This document shows, piece after piece, positions 27,899 to 37,050 of a stretch of DNA of 64,000 nt. Below the pieces are notes generated by a model. The model worked only from the letters and a program-made list of their open reading frames with translations. It ran no database searches and was not told where the DNA came from. The translations under genes were made by a program, and so were the position numbers. Each line of letters opens with the position of its first letter. Positions within the stretch are counted from its first letter, which is position 1. Location: NCBI RefSeq assembly GCF_014385435.1, contig NZ_JACSUD010000014.1:1-64000 (forward strand). The letters run 5' to 3'. This stretch comes from Alloprevotella sp. Lung230 (lineage in GTDB: Bacteria > Bacteroidota > Bacteroidia > Bacteroidales > Bacteroidaceae).

Positions 27899-28193
27899 TT
27901 TACCTCAGAGGTAATTTTGTCTATGTCTGAGGTAGATTTATTTTTCTCTGAGGTAGGAAAATCTTCTTCCCGTGCGTTGCTCTCACGCGCGCGTGCGTTA
28001 CTTGTGATTTTGTGATTTTTTCCTTCACTTCCTTCACTCATTTGCCAAATTTTACCTTATGAGAGGGGTAGGGTGAAGGATGAGCGTAAAGAAATCCTTC
28101 ACCCGCAAACAGAAGAAAATCAAAGTATTACAACGGCGGTGAAGGATTGAAGGATAAAAACCTGCACTATAGTGTAATATACGCGCGCGAGGC
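27899..28193 (+). repeat. Composite dispersed repeat, copy C (GTGAAGGA variant)
   Basis: Three AGAGGTA-type palindrome units lie at 27899-27957, the CGCG-rich left arm at 27981-28039 and the right arm at 28138-28193. A perfect 11-bp inner hairpin pairs 28071-28081 with 28094-28104. In this copy the usual GAAGGC modules read GAAGGA in both arms and in the inner hairpin, so pairing is kept. Confidence 0.85.
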
Positions 28194-28196
28194 ATA

Positions 28197-28242
28197 AGAA
28201 AAACTGTGCGAAATGTTTGTCGGAACAAAACATTTCGCACAG
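28197..28242 (-). terminator. Terminator of the rubredoxin gene
   Basis: A perfect 15-bp stem (28204-28218 with 28228-28242), a 9-base loop and T5 on the minus strand, 31 bases past the rubredoxin stop and directly abutting repeat copy C. Confidence 0.85.
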
Positions 28243-28273
28243 CCTTAAAAATAGATGAGGGGTTGTGTCGCGT

Positions 28274-28438
28274 TTAGTCTTCGTAGACGCTGAAGTCTTC
28301 CTTGCCTACGCCGCAGATGGGGCAAACCCAATCTTCGGGAATGTCTTCAAAAGCGGTGCCGGGAGCAATGCCGGAATCGGGATCACCTTCGGCGGGATCG
28401 TAAATATAACCACAGGGGTCGCAGATGTACTTTTTCAT
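28274..28438 (-). CDS. Rubredoxin
   Basis: 54 residues. Both iron-binding knuckles are intact: [10 protein letters not shown] (C6, C9) and [11 protein letters not shown] (C39, C42), with the usual aromatic core residues (Y4, W37). A small cytosolic one-electron carrier, in anaerobes often a donor to rubrerythrin or oxygen/peroxide reductases. Monocistronic, with its own promoter and terminator. No partner gene is adjacent. Confidence 0.97.
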   Translation of the reverse strand: MKKYICDPCGYIYDPAEGDPDSGIAPGTAFEDIPEDWVCPICGVGKEDFSVYED

Positions 28439-28482
28439 TGTCGTGTAACTTAAATTGTTATTGAGTTCGATTTGGATGAACG

Positions 28483-28547
28483 ACGCTTTATGCTAAAAGC
28501 GTCCGTTGTTTCTGCTGCAAAAGTAATAAAAAAGGCGCGCGCGACAA
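28483..28547 (-). promoter_or_regulatory. Rubredoxin promoter and leader hairpin
   Basis: On the minus strand TTTG (28547-28544) precedes TACTTTTG (28525-28518) by 18 bases. The leader then contains an 8-bp GACGCTTT/AAAGCGTC hairpin over about 28483-28504. Confidence 0.6.
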
Positions 28548-28646
28548 AATGTTTGGGCCACTTTTTCTGCTTTTTGTTGAGAACTCGGCGGTTGTGCGAG
28601 GTGCGTGTGGCAAATTGGAGGGGCTGATGTGAGGGATTTTTGTCAC

Positions 28647-29606
28647 TCAATCGTTTGGCAGACACCATCGGGCCGCTCGCCATACGCCGCGTATGCCTTG
28701 CGCAGAGAGCCACCGAAAGGCGCGCACCAAGCCGCGTTGTAAGGGGGAGAGGGGCGCGCGGAGTGGGCTGGTGGCGGCGTGCAACTGTCGGGCTAATTCG
28801 GGGGCGGCGGTACATTGCAGTTGGCCGCACACGATGGCGCAGCGATAGGCCAGAGCCACGCGGGCAGCGTGTGGCGCAGCGTAAGTGTTCAGCGTTCGAG
28901 AGATGCTGTTGAGGGTTTGTACGATTTTCGGAAGTTTGTCGGCAAGGGCTTCGCCCGTGATGCTGTCGGCATGCTGATAGATGCGATGGAACACGCCTTG
29001 GCACCATGCGGGTGGTGCTTCGTTGAGGAGCAGGCGCACCCCGACTTCGTAGTCGTTCCAGCAAGGCAAGGCCGCGTCCCATCCACCGATGTGCAGGAGC
29101 AAGTCGCGTTGTGTCATGAACGATTGGGTCGAGATGAGGCAGCCCAGAATATGATCGGTGAGGGTGGGGGATGGCCACCCATCGCGCACCCTTTCTCGCC
29201 CGTCGCCGAACACCATTCGTGTGCGCGCCACGACCCATCGGGCATTGGGCTTCTTATGGGCGGCACGGAGCATCTCTGAGGCAAAATCGGGCGACATCGT
29301 GTCGTCGTCATCGAAAAAAGCCACCCATTGACCATGGGCGGCGCGTAGTCCGCAGTTGCGTGCTGCGGAAGCTCCTCGTTGCATTTCGTCGAGGAGTTGT
29401 ATCGAGAGTTCGGAATCGGGGTGTTCCGTCTGCCAGTGTTGTACGGTGGCTTGGCACATCTTTTTTGAGTCATCGGACGAAGCATTGTCGACGACGATGA
29501 TTTCCAGCGGTCGGTAGGTTTGCGCGAGGAGCGACCGAAGACTTTCGGCCACCCGATCTGCGCGGTTGTGGACGGTGAGAATGATCGAAACCAGTGGGTG
29601 AGGCAT
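28647..29606 (-). CDS. Glycosyltransferase family 2
   Basis: 319 residues. The GT-A fold opens VSIILTVHNRADRVAESL, then VVDNASSDDS and the DxD metal motif in FFDDDDTM (about 98). The C-terminal third is helical without clear membrane spans. Probably a cytosolic sugar transferase for a surface polysaccharide or glycoprotein; donor and acceptor unknown. It stands alone and is divergent from secDF. The start at 29606 is supported by a TATCTTTG -7 element 29 bases upstream. Confidence 0.9.
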   Translation of the reverse strand: MPHPLVSIILTVHNRADRVAESLRSLLAQTYRPLEIIVVDNASSDDSKKMCQATVQHWQTEHPDSELSIQLLDEMQRGASAARNCGLRAAHGQWVAFFDDDDTMSPDFASEMLRAAHKKPNARWVVARTRMVFGDGRERVRDGWPSPTLTDHILGCLISTQSFMTQRDLLLHIGGWDAALPCWNDYEVGVRLLLNEAPPAWCQGVFHRIYQHADSITGEALADKLPKIVQTLNSISRTLNTYAAPHAARVALAYRCAIVCGQLQCTAAPELARQLHAATSPLRAPLSPLQRGLVRAFRWLSAQGIRGVWRAARWCLPND

Positions 29607-29634
29607 AAGTGGAGCGGGGTGAAGAGTGCTTTTG

Positions 29635-29765
29635 CAAAGATAAGTAGAAAATAAGGCTTGACCAACGCTGCTGCTTGATTTTGTCGCCCACCCTGCGAGA
29701 AGTGGTATGAAAATGTGGATTTGTGGCTTGATTTTCGTTTGTTTGAAAAAAAAGAAGTATATTTG
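29635..29765. promoter_or_regulatory. Divergent promoters between the glycosyltransferase and secDF
   Basis: Minus strand: TATCTTTG at 29642-29635 for the glycosyltransferase, with a TTG about 20 bases upstream. Plus strand: TATATTTG at 29758-29765 for secDF, leaving a 5' leader of about 140 bases (29773-29913) in which I see no strong hairpin. Confidence 0.55.
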
Positions 29766-29913
29766 CACGCTCATCAGTGTGTGCAGGTGTCAAAAGACGC
29801 TGTTGAAGGCATAATAACTACCTTCTCTTTTAGATGTGCATACGAGCGGTGCAGCATTTCTGCTTCTCAATAAGCAACAATCAAAATAATCATAAAATCT
29901 CAACTCAAAATCA

Positions 29914-32913
29914 ATGCAAAACAAAGGATTTGTAAAAGTCATTGCGGTACTTTTGGGTCTGATTTGCCTCTATTACCTGAGTTTCTCCTTCGTAACGTCT
30001 CACTACGAGAAGAAGGCAGCGGCTATGGGCGAAGTGGCAGGTAAGGCCTATCTGGATTCGCTGCGACAGAGCGAAGGTAATGTTTGGCTCGGCCAAAATT
30101 ACAAAACTTGCGAAACGCTTCAAATTGGTTTGGGACTTGACTTGCAGGGTGGTATGAACGTCATCCTCGAAGTTTCCGTGCCCGAAGTCGTGACCAAACT
30201 GGCCGGTAGCAACGCCGACGACCCCAAAGTCAAGAAGGTGATTGCTGAAGCTCGTGCCGAAGCGGCCACTTCGTCTGAGAACTTCCTCGACGTCTTCGTG
30301 AGCAAGTTTCAACAGCAAGTGGGGAAAAACCAACTCGGTGGCGTGTTTGCCCTCAAACTCAAAGACGACGGTATCACGCCCAACAGTTCGGACGCCCAAG
30401 TGAAGTCGGCGCTTGAAAAGGAAATCAAGGCCGCTGTGAGCAACTCTTATCAAGTGGTGCAGCAGCGTATCGACCGCTTTGGTGTGGCGCAACCCAACAT
30501 CCAAATCCTTGAAGGCCGTGGCCAAATGGGACAAATCATGGTGGAAATGCCGGGTATCAAAGAGCCCGAACGTGTGCGTAAACTCCTCCAAGGTTCGGCC
30601 AACCTCGAATTTTGGGAAACTTACGACTATGCCGATGTGCAAGCCGCCATCATGAACCTTGACAGCCGTCTTGCTCAGGCCGGTTCTTCCGAAAAGACCG
30701 ATACCGTGGCCGAAGAGAAGGCTGCACCTGCTCAAACGGCATCGGTCGCTGATGCACTGAAAGCTGCTAAAAACAGCGAAGAAAAGGTGAGCACCAAGGA
30801 TGCAGCTGCACAAGCCGGGGCTGCCAACAAGGCCGCTCGCTTGAAGAGCAATCCCTTGCTGGCCAACTTCGTGCAGATGGGCAATCCGCAGTATTGCATC
30901 GTGGGTTATGCGCTCAGTGCCGACACCGCGGCTATCAACAAAGCCCTCCACTCTCCCTTGGCACAAGAGACTCTGCCCAACGATCTTCATCTCTCTTGGA
31001 GCGTAAATCCTGAGGGCGGAGTCTACTCTCTCTATGCGCTGCGCAAGACCAACGGCAAAGCCGCTCTCGCCGGTGCTGTGATTGCCGATGCCAAAGACGA
31101 CTACAACGAGCACCACAAGCCTGTCGTTTCGATGACGATGACCCCCGACGGCTCTCGCGAGTGGGCTTCCATCACTAAGAAAAATTTGAAGCGTCCCGTT
31201 GCCATCGTATTGGATGATGTGGTGTACAGTGCTCCCACCATCCAAAGCGAAATCAATGGTGGACAGAGTCAAATCTCGGGCCACTTTACCACGCAACAAA
31301 CTCAAGACTTGGCCAATGTGCTCAAGAGCGGTAAGATGCCTGCGCCCACCAACATTGTGCAGGAAGAAACCGTCGGCCCGAGCCTCGGTGCTGCCTCCAT
31401 CCAAGCCGGTTTCACCGCTTGCGTAGTGGCTTTCGTGCTCCTCATGGCTTTCATGTGTGCTTTCTATGGCTTCATTCCTGGTATGGTGGCCAATGGCGCC
31501 CTCATCCTCAACTTCTTCTTCACTTTCGGTGTGCTCACTTCCTTCCAAGCCGCCCTCACTATGAGCGGATTGGCCGGTATGGTGCTTTCGCTCGGTATGG
31601 CCGTCGATGCCAACGTGCTCATTTATGAGCGTACGAAGGAAGAACTTCGTGCCGGCAAGAACCTCAAGCAGGCTCTTGCGGATGGTTACGGAAATGCCTT
31701 CTCGGCCATTTTCGACTCCAACCTCACCTCTATCATCACCGCCATTATCCTCTACAACTTCGGTACGGGTCCCATTCGTGGGTTTGCCATGACGCTCGGC
31801 ATCGGCATCGTTGCCTCCTTCTTCACCGCAGTTTGGTTGACGCGCATCGTCTACGAACACTTCACCAACAAGGATAAGTGGCTCGGTTTGACCTTCACCA
31901 CAGGACTTTCTCGTAATCTCCTCACCAATACCAACTTCGACTTCATGAAGATGGCCAAAAGGACCCTCGTCATTGTTGTTGCTGCCGTTTTGGTGGGTGT
32001 TGCAGGACTTGCCGTTCGCGGTTTGCAGCGTGGCATCGACTTCTCCGGAGGTCGCAACTACGTGGTCGAATTTGAACAAAAGGTTTCCCCCGAAGAGGTG
32101 AAGAAAGCCGTAGAAGCCGAAGTGGTCAAGACAGGCGAAAAGGCCACGGTGAGCACCCTTGCCATCGTTACCACGCAAAACCCCGCTGTGCGTATCTCGA
32201 CGTCTTACAAGATTGACCAAAATGATGAGAAGGTCGACCAAGAGGTAGAACAACTCATCTGGCGTGCCCTCCACAACGCCCACCTCATCAAGGCCGATTA
32301 CAATGTCTTCAAGGATCGCGACAATCGCGTGGGAGGCTCCATTATCTCTGCCCAGAAGGTAGGACCGAGTGTCGCTGCCGATATGGTGAAGGGCGCATTC
32401 ATTGCCGTCTTCCTTTCGCTGGTGGCCATCTTCATCTACATCCTCGCCCGCTTCCGTAGTGTAGCGTTCTCGGTAGGTGCCATTGTAGCTTTGGCTGTCG
32501 ACACCTTCCTCATCATCGGTGTCTATGCCCTCTGCTGGGGTCTGGTACCCATGTCGCTCGAAGTCGATCAAACCTTCATCGGTGCCATCCTTACCGTGAT
32601 TGGTTACTCCATCAACGACAAAGTGGTGGTGTTCGACCGCATCCGCGAAAACCTCGGACTCTATCCCAACCGCGATTCTGAGCGTGTGTTCAACGACTCC
32701 ATCAACAACACGTTGACGCGTACCATCATGACTTCGCTCACCACCTTCTTGGTGCTCCTCTGCATCTTCTTCCTCGGTGGTGAAGCCATTCGCTCCTTCT
32801 CGTTTGCGATGTTGCTCGGTGTCCTCTTCGGTACGCTCTCGTCCATCTTCTTGGCTGCCCCCATCGCCAACAAGATCTACCATCGTCGTGCCGGCAAGTC
32901 GGCCCAAGCCTAA
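29914..32913 (+). CDS. secDF: Fused protein translocase SecDF
   Basis: 999 residues, a single chain joining SecD and SecF as usual in Bacteroidetes. TM1 is at residues 5-25, followed by a large periplasmic P1 domain. An Ala/Lys/Glu-rich low-complexity insert (about 265-310) lies inside it. The SecD membrane bundle follows with the D-x-N motif in AVDANVLIYER, then SecF with its own TM and IGYSINDKVVVFDRIREN. It uses the proton gradient to help SecYEG-driven export. Long leader, strong terminator, monocistronic. Confidence 0.97.
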   Translation: MQNKGFVKVIAVLLGLICLYYLSFSFVTSHYEKKAAAMGEVAGKAYLDSLRQSEGNVWLGQNYKTCETLQIGLGLDLQGGMNVILEVSVPEVVTKLAGSNADDPKVKKVIAEARAEAATSSENFLDVFVSKFQQQVGKNQLGGVFALKLKDDGITPNSSDAQVKSALEKEIKAAVSNSYQVVQQRIDRFGVAQPNIQILEGRGQMGQIMVEMPGIKEPERVRKLLQGSANLEFWETYDYADVQAAIMNLDSRLAQAGSSEKTDTVAEEKAAPAQTASVADALKAAKNSEEKVSTKDAAAQAGAANKAARLKSNPLLANFVQMGNPQYCIVGYALSADTAAINKALHSPLAQETLPNDLHLSWSVNPEGGVYSLYALRKTNGKAALAGAVIADAKDDYNEHHKPVVSMTMTPDGSREWASITKKNLKRPVAIVLDDVVYSAPTIQSEINGGQSQISGHFTTQQTQDLANVLKSGKMPAPTNIVQEETVGPSLGAASIQAGFTACVVAFVLLMAFMCAFYGFIPGMVANGALILNFFFTFGVLTSFQAALTMSGLAGMVLSLGMAVDANVLIYERTKEELRAGKNLKQALADGYGNAFSAIFDSNLTSIITAIILYNFGTGPIRGFAMTLGIGIVASFFTAVWLTRIVYEHFTNKDKWLGLTFTTGLSRNLLTNTNFDFMKMAKRTLVIVVAAVLVGVAGLAVRGLQRGIDFSGGRNYVVEFEQKVSPEEVKKAVEAEVVKTGEKATVSTLAIVTTQNPAVRISTSYKIDQNDEKVDQEVEQLIWRALHNAHLIKADYNVFKDRDNRVGGSIISAQKVGPSVAADMVKGAFIAVFLSLVAIFIYILARFRSVAFSVGAIVALAVDTFLIIGVYALCWGLVPMSLEVDQTFIGAILTVIGYSINDKVVVFDRIRENLGLYPNRDSERVFNDSINNTLTRTIMTSLTTFLVLLCIFFLGGEAIRSFSFAMLLGVLFGTLSSIFLAAPIANKIYHRRAGKSAQA

Positions 32914-32931
32914 GCACAATCTTCTATTCCT

Positions 32932-32973
32932 CCCCCTCATTGCTCGTTGGAGCAGTGAGGGGGAGTTTTTTTT
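32932..32973 (+). terminator. Terminator of secDF
   Basis: A 14-bp stem (32932-32945 with 32950-32963), a 4-base loop and T8. Confidence 0.95.
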
Positions 32974-33037
32974 GAAAGCACTTTCTCTCTCCTGAAAAAT
33001 ATTCATTGCAACCTCCCTGATTGTCAAAGATTTTTAG

Positions 33038-33045
33038 TATATTTG
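33038..33045 (+). promoter_or_regulatory. -7 element TATATTTG for pnp
   Basis: TATATTTG lies 49 bases before the pnp start. The -33 box is not convincing. Confidence 0.55.
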
Positions 33046-33093
33046 CCACGCATTTCTGCCGACAAATCATTTACACTATATAATTTACATTAG

Positions 33094-35310
33094 ATGAACG
33101 TTATTACAAAGACTGTCTCTTTGCCCGATGGACGCACCATCAGCATTGAGACTGGCAAGTTGGCCAAGCAAGCCGATGGTGCTGTGATGCTCCGCATGAA
33201 CAACACCATGTTGCTGGCCACTGTCTGCGGTGCCAAAGACGCTGCCCCCGGCACCGATTTCATGCCCCTCCAATGCGATTACAAGGAAAAGTATTCGGCC
33301 GTAGGTCGCTTCCCTGGTGGATTTACCAAGCGCGAAGGCCGTGCCGGTGACTACGAAATCCTCACCTCCCGCCTTGTCGATCGTGCCCTCCGCCCCCTCT
33401 TCCCCTCCGACTATCATGCTGAAGTGTTCGTCAATATCACCCTCTTCAGCGCCGACGGCGTAGACATGCCCGATGCCCTCGCCGGTTTTGCCGCTTCGGC
33501 AGCCCTTGCCTGCACCGATATTCCTTTCGACGGCCCCATTTCCGAAGTGCGCGTGGCGCGCATCAATGGCGAGTTTGTCATCAACCCCACTTTCGAACAA
33601 CTCAAAGGCGCCGACATGGATCTCATGGTCGCTGCCACCGAAGAAAACATCATGATGGTGGAAGGCGAAATGGACGAAGTGCCCGAAAGTGCGCTCCTCG
33701 AAGCCTTGAAGGTGGCTCATGCCGCCATCAAGCCCATGTGCCAAATCCAGAAGGAACTCTCCAAGGAACTCGGCAAGGACGTGAAGCGCGAATACTGCCA
33801 CGAAGTGAACGACGAAGACCTCCGTACGCAAGTCAAGAGCGAGTGCTATCAGAAGTGCTACGACATCACGAAGTCGGCCCTTGAAAAGCACGAGCGTTTT
33901 GATGCTTTCGAAGCCGTGCGCGAAGCTTTCAAGGAAAGTTATGCCGCTGCACACACCGAACTTTCTGCCGATGAGCTCGAAGAAAAGAATGCGCTGATCG
34001 ACCGCTACTACCACGACGTGGAAAAGGACGCTATGCGCCGCTGCATCCTCGACGAAGGCGTACGTCTCGATGGTCGTAAGACCACCGACATCCGCCCCAT
34101 CTGGTGCGAAGTCAATCCCCTTCCCGGTCCTCACGGTTCAGCCATCTTCACACGTGGCGAAACGCAGAGTCTGACCACAACCACCCTCGGCACGAAGCTC
34201 GACGAAAAGATGGTGGACGACGTGCTGGACAAGAGCTATATGCGCTTCCTCCTTCACTACAACTTCCCTCCCTTCTCTACAGGTGAAGCCCGTGCTCAAC
34301 GCGGCGTAGGTCGTCGCGAAATCGGCCACGGCCACCTCGCTTGGCGCGGTTTGAAGGGTCAGCTGCCCGACAACTTCCCCTACACCGTGCGTGTGGTGAG
34401 CGACATCCTCGAATCTAACGGTTCGTCTTCTATGGCTACCGTTTGTGCCGGTACGCTCTCGCTCATGGATGCCGGTGTGCCCATCAAGGCTCCCGTTTCA
34501 GGTATCGCCATGGGACTTATCAAGAATCCCGGTGAAGACAAGTATGCCGTCCTCTCCGACATCCTCGGCGACGAAGACCACTTGGGCGATATGGACTTCA
34601 AAACCACCGGTACGCTCAAGGGTTTGACTGCTACGCAAATGGACATCAAGTGCGATGGTCTTTCTTACGAAATCCTCGAAAAGGCACTTGCACAAGCCAA
34701 GGCCGGCCGCGAACACATCCTCGGTGAGATGATGAAGACCATCGACCACCCCCGCGAAGACTACAAGCCCCACGTGCCCCGCATCGAAGCTTTCGAAATC
34801 CCCAAAGAATTTATTGGTGCAGTCATCGGCCCCGGCGGAAAGATCATTCAAGGCATGCAGGAAGAAACCGGCGCCACCATCACCATCGATGAAGAAGACG
34901 GCGTAGGCAAAATCCAGGTTTCTGCTCCCAACAAGGACAGCATCGATGCAGCCGTTGCCAAGATTCGCGCCATCGTGGCCATCCCCGAAGTGGGCGAGAT
35001 CTACGAAGCCAAAGTGGTGAGCATCATGCCTTACGGCTGCTTCGTAGAGTTCATGCCCTCTAAGGAAGGTTTGCTCCACATCAGCGAAATCTCTTGGAAC
35101 CGTCTCGAAAGCGTTGAAGACGCCGGTATCAAGGAAGGTGACAAGATCCAGGTGAAACTCCTCGAAATCGACGAAAAGACCGGCAAGTTCCGCCTTTCGC
35201 ACAAGGTGCTCACCGAGAAGCCCGAAGGTTGGGAAGAACGCCCTGCCCGCCGTCCTCGCCGCGAAGATGGCGAACGCCGTCCCCGTCGTCCCCATCGTGA
35301 CGAAGACTAA
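33094..35310 (+). CDS. pnp: Polyribonucleotide nucleotidyltransferase (PNPase)
   Basis: 738 residues. Two RNase PH-like domains are separated by a helical linker, the second with [10 protein letters not shown] and [12 protein letters not shown] domain ([17 protein letters not shown], about 576-592) and an S1 domain ([19 protein letters not shown], about 635-653) follow. The tail is Arg/Asp-rich ([15 protein letters not shown]), often seen in this phylum and likely RNA-binding. It degrades RNA 3'-5' phosphorolytically. Monocistronic with a strong terminator. Confidence 0.98.
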   Translation: MNVITKTVSLPDGRTISIETGKLAKQADGAVMLRMNNTMLLATVCGAKDAAPGTDFMPLQCDYKEKYSAVGRFPGGFTKREGRAGDYEILTSRLVDRALRPLFPSDYHAEVFVNITLFSADGVDMPDALAGFAASAALACTDIPFDGPISEVRVARINGEFVINPTFEQLKGADMDLMVAATEENIMMVEGEMDEVPESALLEALKVAHAAIKPMCQIQKELSKELGKDVKREYCHEVNDEDLRTQVKSECYQKCYDITKSALEKHERFDAFEAVREAFKESYAAAHTELSADELEEKNALIDRYYHDVEKDAMRRCILDEGVRLDGRKTTDIRPIWCEVNPLPGPHGSAIFTRGETQSLTTTTLGTKLDEKMVDDVLDKSYMRFLLHYNFPPFSTGEARAQRGVGRREIGHGHLAWRGLKGQLPDNFPYTVRVVSDILESNGSSSMATVCAGTLSLMDAGVPIKAPVSGIAMGLIKNPGEDKYAVLSDILGDEDHLGDMDFKTTGTLKGLTATQMDIKCDGLSYEILEKALAQAKAGREHILGEMMKTIDHPREDYKPHVPRIEAFEIPKEFIGAVIGPGGKIIQGMQEETGATITIDEEDGVGKIQVSAPNKDSIDAAVAKIRAIVAIPEVGEIYEAKVVSIMPYGCFVEFMPSKEGLLHISEISWNRLESVEDAGIKEGDKIQVKLLEIDEKTGKFRLSHKVLTEKPEGWEERPARRPRREDGERRPRRPHRDED

Positions 35311-35348
35311 TCCTGTTTAAGGACACCCTCCTGTGTCCTCGACTCGAT

Positions 35349-35391
35349 AAAAAAGCCGTGCTGAAACTGCTGTTTTGGCGCGGCTTTTTTT
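35349..35391 (+). terminator. Terminator of pnp
   Basis: A 10-bp outer stem of AAAAAAGCCG with CGGCTTTTTT (35349-35358, 35381-35390) and a T7 tail, 38 bases past the pnp stop. Confidence 0.9.
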
Positions 35392-35416
35392 GTGTGAGCG
35401 CAACACCCTCTACTCC

Positions 35417-35476
35417 TATATAGACATCTCGCCCGCCAAAACAGCCACTCCGTACCAATTTTAACACAACTTTAAC
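35417..35476. repeat. 60-bp shared block, copy 1 (after pnp)
   Basis: Three invariant words with fixed spacing: TATATAGACATCTCG, then 10 bases, CAGCCAC, then 11 bases, then TTTAACAC-n-ACTTTAAC. The same arrangement occurs at 55800-55859 after pckA. The last word is a TTTAAC direct repeat with an 11-base period. Both copies follow a terminator. Function unknown; a protein-binding site or minus-strand promoter is possible. Confidence 0.75.
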
Positions 35477-35483
35477 GCAAATC

Positions 35484-35568
35484 GGTCGTTTGACAGACGC
35501 TTTCTCGCCACGGTAGTACCCATAAGTATTGAGTACAGCCGTGGCGAGAATACTTTTGTCAAACGACC
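35484..35568. repeat. Long two-stem palindrome beside tRNA-Arg
   Basis: A perfect outer stem of 12 bp (35484-35495 with 35557-35568), a symmetric 7-base internal loop, a perfect inner stem of 11 bp (35503-35513 with 35539-35549) and a 25-base loop. It lies 10 bases beyond the 3' end of tRNA-Arg. There is no T run, so it is not a classical terminator. It could be a processing structure or a single MITE-like element. Confidence 0.75.
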
Positions 35569-35578
35569 TACTGAAAAG

Positions 35579-35650
35579 TAGCTCCGAGGGGAATCGAACC
35601 CCTATTTACCCTTTAGGAGAGGGTTGTTCTATCCATTGAACTACGAAGCC
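35579..35650 (-). tRNA. tRNA-Arg (anticodon CCT)
   Basis: A 72-base cloverleaf on the minus strand, without encoded CCA. The acceptor stem GGCTTCG pairs with CGGAGCT, discriminator A. The D arm is GTTC/GAAC, the anticodon stem ACCCT/AGGGT with loop CTCCTAA (anticodon CCT, reading AGG), and the T arm AGGGG-TTCGATT-CCCCT. A likely -7 element TAAATTTG lies 84 bases upstream, at 35741-35734. Confidence 0.96.
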
Positions 35651-35699
35651 GGGTGAAGAGTGACACCACGCAACAGCATCGTCGTGTGGTTGCAAGTGG

Positions 35700-35852
35700 C
35701 AGGAGCGCCTACCGCTGTGCCACAATCGAATTGCAAATTTAGCGATAAAAATCGGATGGCCCACACAAAAAACAGTGATTTTGGCGCAGGCAAAGGTAAA
35801 TCGTGCGTGGAAAGTTTGTGGATAAGAGATTTTTTGCGAATTTTGCGCCAAC
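35700..35852. repeat. Direct repeat of about 150 bp, copy 1 (divergent promoter block)
   Basis: Closely similar to 37563-37713 in the same orientation. It contains a minus-strand -7 TAAATTTG (35741-35734) facing tRNA-Arg, and on the plus strand TTTG (35815-35818), 19 bases, then GAATTTTG (35838-35845). It therefore looks like a divergent promoter block. The two copies bracket an AT-rich islet. Confidence 0.8.
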
Positions 35853-36342
35853 ATCTTCACAACGCCAAATCAAACCTCAATAATTAAAGACTCGAATAGA
35901 GGTTGTAGCCTTAGATGGAATACTCAATACAACTATGATGGGATGAGCACAACTGAAATTGCAAAATAGTTATGCGTTGCGTTGGCGAAAAATGAGTGGA
36001 TGTTCTCTACTTTGATACCCTCTTTGTTTCCATTTTCCACCCTCTCCACTTTGTTCATGCCTCATGTAGCTCGCTACACCCCTTCCTCGCAAAAACAATC
36101 TGTCGAAAAATGAAACAAATATAATTGCAAAATATTCTCTTCCGGATCAATTCATTCAAAGGGTGACAGATAGTGCGCTTCGCTATGCTCATGCACATAT
36201 ATCAGACGTATATTATCGATGTTTTTTTGGGGCTACTTTGCAAAGATAAGATATACACTTCACTTTTTCTGTGGATTATTTGTTGGATTGAAAATTTCTT
36301 TCTAAATTCGCACACGTCAAACTAATAAACCATATTCCTTTT
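35853..36342 (+). other. AT-rich non-coding stretch before the lipoprotein gene
   Basis: No credible gene of useful length. Base composition is clearly more AT-rich than the flanks. A possible promoter for the next gene is TTTG (36279-36282), 20 bases, then TAAATTCG (36303-36310), a one-base departure from TAnnTTTG. Confidence 0.5.
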
Positions 36343-36987
36343 ATGAAAACAGTACTCTCTAAAACCATTTTTCTTTGCATTATTTTATTATCCCTGTTTG
36401 TTGCTAGTTGTAGCAATGAGACATTCTTGGAAGAATATAGAGCCACTCAACCGAATGCAATCATCAAAGATTTAAAGTTAACTTCTCTCCCTAGCACTCG
36501 AGGTACAAGTGTTTCGGGAAAAGAAAACTTAGTAAGCTTTACAGACGATGCCACAGGAGAAGAGTATGAGTATCTACTCCGACAGGACTCAAAAGACAAA
36601 TACTCAGCTATATTCGAGACAGAGGATGAACCCATTAAACTCTCGATGAAAGTTCAACAAATCAACGAACATGAATGGGTAATAGAACACGAATATGATA
36701 GTCTTTACAAGGCCGTCAAAATAACCACGACACCACTATCAAACGGAAATGTCCTCATTAGCTTGAACCACAAGGCACCCAACACTCGTTCTTATTGGGT
36801 TCGAGAAACTTGGTGGGATTGTGTAACCAGATTGAGTCTTTGTAAAGAGTCTGCTATGGTTGCTCTCACTATAGGTTCTTATGCTCCTTGCGTTGCAGCA
36901 GCTGCATCTCTTATTTGTTTAGACAATCGAGTTCGAAAACACACTTTTGTGAGAAACAATGACCATGGAAGTATCAGGCCTCTTTAA
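36343..36987 (+). CDS. Lipoprotein with hydrophobic Cys-containing C-terminus, unknown function
   Basis: 214 residues. The signal peptide ends in a lipobox, FVASC (Cys at about residue 23), so the protein should be lipid-anchored. Residues 30-150 are polar and beta-rich. The last 60 residues change character: WWDCVTRLSLC, then a hydrophobic stretch with further Cys (APC, LIC), then a basic tail. Such an exported domain plus small hydrophobic Cys segment recalls bacteriocin precursors like halocin C8, but I see no firm homology. AT-rich codon use unlike the neighbours suggests transfer. A small membrane protein gene follows 63 bases later. Confidence 0.75.
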   Translation: MKTVLSKTIFLCIILLSLFVASCSNETFLEEYRATQPNAIIKDLKLTSLPSTRGTSVSGKENLVSFTDDATGEEYEYLLRQDSKDKYSAIFETEDEPIKLSMKVQQINEHEWVIEHEYDSLYKAVKITTTPLSNGNVLISLNHKAPNTRSYWVRETWWDCVTRLSLCKESAMVALTIGSYAPCVAAAASLICLDNRVRKHTFVRNNDHGSIRPL

Positions 36988-37050
36988 GCAGCCTGATATT
37001 CCTTAGAAGTCTCTCTCGAAGTGTTGTTTTTTCTCTAAATATAGAAGGAT

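Noticed and set aside
29911-33027. A minus-strand open frame of more than 1000 codons opposite secDF
   Set aside because: It mirrors secDF codon for codon, is rich in His/Gly/Glu runs with no recognisable domain, and lies on the strand opposite a clear SecDF protein. High GC at third positions keeps the antisense frame open.
35579-35650. tRNA-Arg as an integrase attachment site for the AT-rich islet
   Set aside because: The duplicated block lies upstream of the tRNA and not at its 3' end, no copy of the tRNA 3' end is seen at the far side of the islet, and there is no integrase gene.
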